NCBI GenBank assembly: GCA_002383415.1
Contig: DFYU01000094.1
Span: 1-15,586 of the forward strand
Reading direction: 5' to 3'
From: Geobacter sp. UBA4074
Lineage (GTDB): Bacteria > Desulfobacterota > Desulfuromonadia > Geobacterales > Pseudopelobacteraceae
Length of the DNA: 15,586 nt
The translations under genes were made by a program, and so were the position numbers. The notes under the pieces were generated by a model. It made no database searches. It saw only the letters and a program-made list of their open reading frames with translations, and was not told the origin of the DNA. This document shows, piece after piece, positions 14,510-15,586 of the stretch (position 1 is its first letter; each line of letters opens with the position of its first letter).

Positions 14510-14551
14510 CTGCTACATCCCTCTCCTATAAAAAAAATCGAGCTAACCATA

Positions 14552-15037
14552 TCAATCAATCTGTTGGCGGCGGTCCAGCAGTTGCCGGATCACCCCAGCG
14601 CCAAAACCGCGCCGCTGCAGAAAACCGATCACCCGACGACGGTCGCGGTCATCGCTGGCACCAGGATCAAAGCCGGCATAACGCCGGCTGATCAGTTGAC
14701 GGGCCAGAGCGAGCTCTTCGCCGTCTTCTTGCGGGTCGGCCAGCAGTTCGGCAGCAACTTCAGCAGGCACGCCCCGTCGTTTCAACTCTTGTCGCAAGCG
14801 GTAACCGACATACCGTCCGCTGGCACGGCACTGGGCAATCAGACGTTCCCCGTAGCGATGGTCATCCAGAAAACGCTCCCCCACCAGCCGGGTCACGGCC
14901 TCTGCCACCTGCTCCGGCCCGTGGCCCCGTTGTTCCAGCTTACGAGCCAGGGAGACAACGGTGTAGTCACGACCAGCCAGCAGCCGCAAGGCTGCCAGGT
15001 AGGCCTGGTCAACGGGTTCGCTAACGCTCGACCTCAA
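14552..15037 (-). CDS. recX: RecA regulatory protein RecX
   Basis: 161 aa, all helical, with the three tandem three-helix repeats of RecX. Visible family blocks are AYLAALRLLAGRDYTVVSL (12-30), LEQRGHGPEQVAEAVTRL (34-51), FLDDHRYGERLI (56-67), GRYVGYRLRQELKRRGVP (74-91) and RVIGFLQRRGFGAGVIRQLL (134-153). RecX binds RecA filaments and dampens recombinase activity. TTG 15037 is chosen because GAAGGA lies 8 nt upstream (15046-15051), within pilT. It overlaps the pilT stop by 17 nt, and no ATG or GTG would keep the first repeat. recA, its usual neighbour, is not in the window but may lie beyond pilT. Confidence 0.93.
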   Translation of the reverse strand: MRSSVSEPVDQAYLAALRLLAGRDYTVVSLARKLEQRGHGPEQVAEAVTRLVGERFLDDHRYGERLIAQCRASGRYVGYRLRQELKRRGVPAEVAAELLADPQEDGEELALARQLISRRYAGFDPGASDDRDRRRVIGFLQRRGFGAGVIRQLLDRRQQID

Positions 15038-15586
15038 TCTTGTCTTCCTTCAGCACCGCGTCCACCTGCTCTTCCTTATGCTCGAAGTTGTCCCAGGTGG
15101 CATCGGAGGTAGACGAGATACCGGACACCTTGAGGGCGAAGTCATCCGGGTTGGAACTCTGGCGCAGCGCCTCCTCATAGGTGATCAGCTTGGAGGTAAA
15201 CAGTTTCATCAGCGACTGATCGAAGGTCTGCATACCATAGGAGACAAAGCCCTGGGAGATGGCGTCGTGCAGCTGCTTGGTCTTGTCCTTATCGTCAATG
15301 CACTCCTTGACCCGGGCGGTACCCAGCAGCACCTCCACAGCCGGTACCCGTCCTTTGCCGTCGGCCCGGGGCACCAATCGCTGGGAGATGATCCCCTTGA
15401 CAATACCAGCCAGCTGGATCCGCACCTGACGCTGGTGGTAGGGCGGGAAGACACCGATGATCCGGTTGATGGTCTCCTGGGCATCCATGGTGTGCAGGGT
15501 CGACATCACCAGGTGACCGGTCTCGGCGGCGGTCATGGCGGTTTCCACCGTTTCGTAGTCCCGCATCTCGCCCACCAGGATCACGT
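15021..15586 (-). CDS. pilT: Type IV pilus retraction ATPase PilT, 3' part
   Basis: C-terminal 187 or so residues of a PilT-type secretion ATPase that powers pilus disassembly at the inner membrane. The 5' part lies beyond the window edge, so the first visible codon (GTG 15584) is not a start. Counting from there, GEMRD (5-9) is the end of the Walker B region. AAETGHLVMSTLHT (19-32) is the His box. GVFPPYHQRQVRIQLA (44-59) and ISQRLVPR (66-73) are typical of PilT rather than PilB. The Walker A and Asp box are outside the window. The tail (about 150-187) is acidic, contains TWDNFEHKEEQ and goes beyond the conserved core. The stop is TAG 15021-15023. The recX ribosome site and start lie within its last 31 nt. 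Confidence 0.96.
   Translation of the reverse strand, partial: VILVGEMRDYETVETAMTAAETGHLVMSTLHTMDAQETINRIIGVFPPYHQRQVRIQLAGIVKGIISQRLVPRADGKGRVPAVEVLLGTARVKECIDDKDKTKQLHDAISQGFVSYGMQTFDQSLMKLFTSKLITYEEALRQSSNPDDFALKVSGISSTSDATWDNFEHKEEQVDAVLKEDKIEVER
15046..15051 (-). promoter_or_regulatory. Ribosome binding site that fixes the recX TTG start
   Basis: GAAGGA on the minus strand, inside the pilT coding sequence, 8 nt before TTG 15037. It supports the TTG as the recX start and implies that recX translation depends on, or is helped by, ribosomes finishing pilT. Confidence 0.7.

Noticed and set aside
14530..14537. T8 run on the minus strand between recX and alaS as a terminator
   Set aside because: No stable GC-rich hairpin precedes the run, so read-through into alaS is more likely. 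I also found no convincing -35/-10 pair for a separate alaS promoter.
13151..15112. Open frame of about 650 codons on the plus strand opposite alaS and recX
   Set aside because: It is an antisense shadow of two certain genes in GC-rich DNA. The translation has no recognisable domain and is rich in His, Gln and Pro, as expected of reverse-frame readings.
1..15586. Mobile elements, defence islands, CRISPR arrays, tRNA or rRNA genes
   Set aside because: I saw no transposase, integrase, direct-repeat array or cloverleaf sequence. All long stretches are filled by housekeeping genes of even composition.

Overview
The window is about 59% GC by eye, very gene-dense, and reads as ordinary chromosome from a Geobacter-type bacterium (Desulfuromonadia/Geobacterales; a Trichlorobacter or 'Pelobacter propionicus'-like genome would fit). 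The reasons are a split ATP synthase operon that carries only Fo genes, a c subunit with Gln, Glu and Ser at the ion site, and the run pilT-recX-alaS-histidine kinase-argB-argD-argF-argG-x-x-argH. Species identity is inference. I see no tRNA, rRNA, IS element, CRISPR array or prophage, and no gene-free stretch longer than about 85 bp.

Plus strand (1-2649): the 3' part of hemL (tetrapyrrole synthesis) is followed by an 83-bp gap holding a plausible sigma70-type promoter inside a GC-rich inverted repeat. Next come four membrane-sector genes, atpZ, atpI, atpB (subunit a) and atpE (subunit c). No F1 genes follow; they must lie elsewhere. A perfect 20-bp-stem bidirectional terminator (2669-2711) separates this operon from the convergent minus-strand genes.

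Minus strand, read from 15586 down to 2735: pilT (3' part), recX, alaS, a soluble receiver-histidine kinase protein, argB, argD, argF, argG, a NUDIX hydrolase, a divergent nitrilase-superfamily protein, argH and a fibronectin-III-like lipoprotein. Gaps are 42 bp or less and several genes overlap by 4 to 17 nt, so most of this is probably one or a few transcripts. argB, argD, argF, argG and argH cover acetylglutamate phosphorylation, transamination, carbamoylation of ornithine, and the two last steps to arginine. argC, argJ and argA are not in the window.

The least explained part is the two-gene insert between argG and argH. The NUDIX protein has a perfect NUDIX box. The 399-aa neighbour shows a plausible Glu-Lys-Cys nitrilase triad (E72, K162, C201) but is otherwise not a family I can name. 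Other points worth checking are the kinase H-box with Lys instead of the usual acidic residue after the histidine, the inverted repeat at the atp promoter, a small hairpin before atpE, the ion-site residues of the c subunit, and an LptM-like N-terminus on the lipoprotein.
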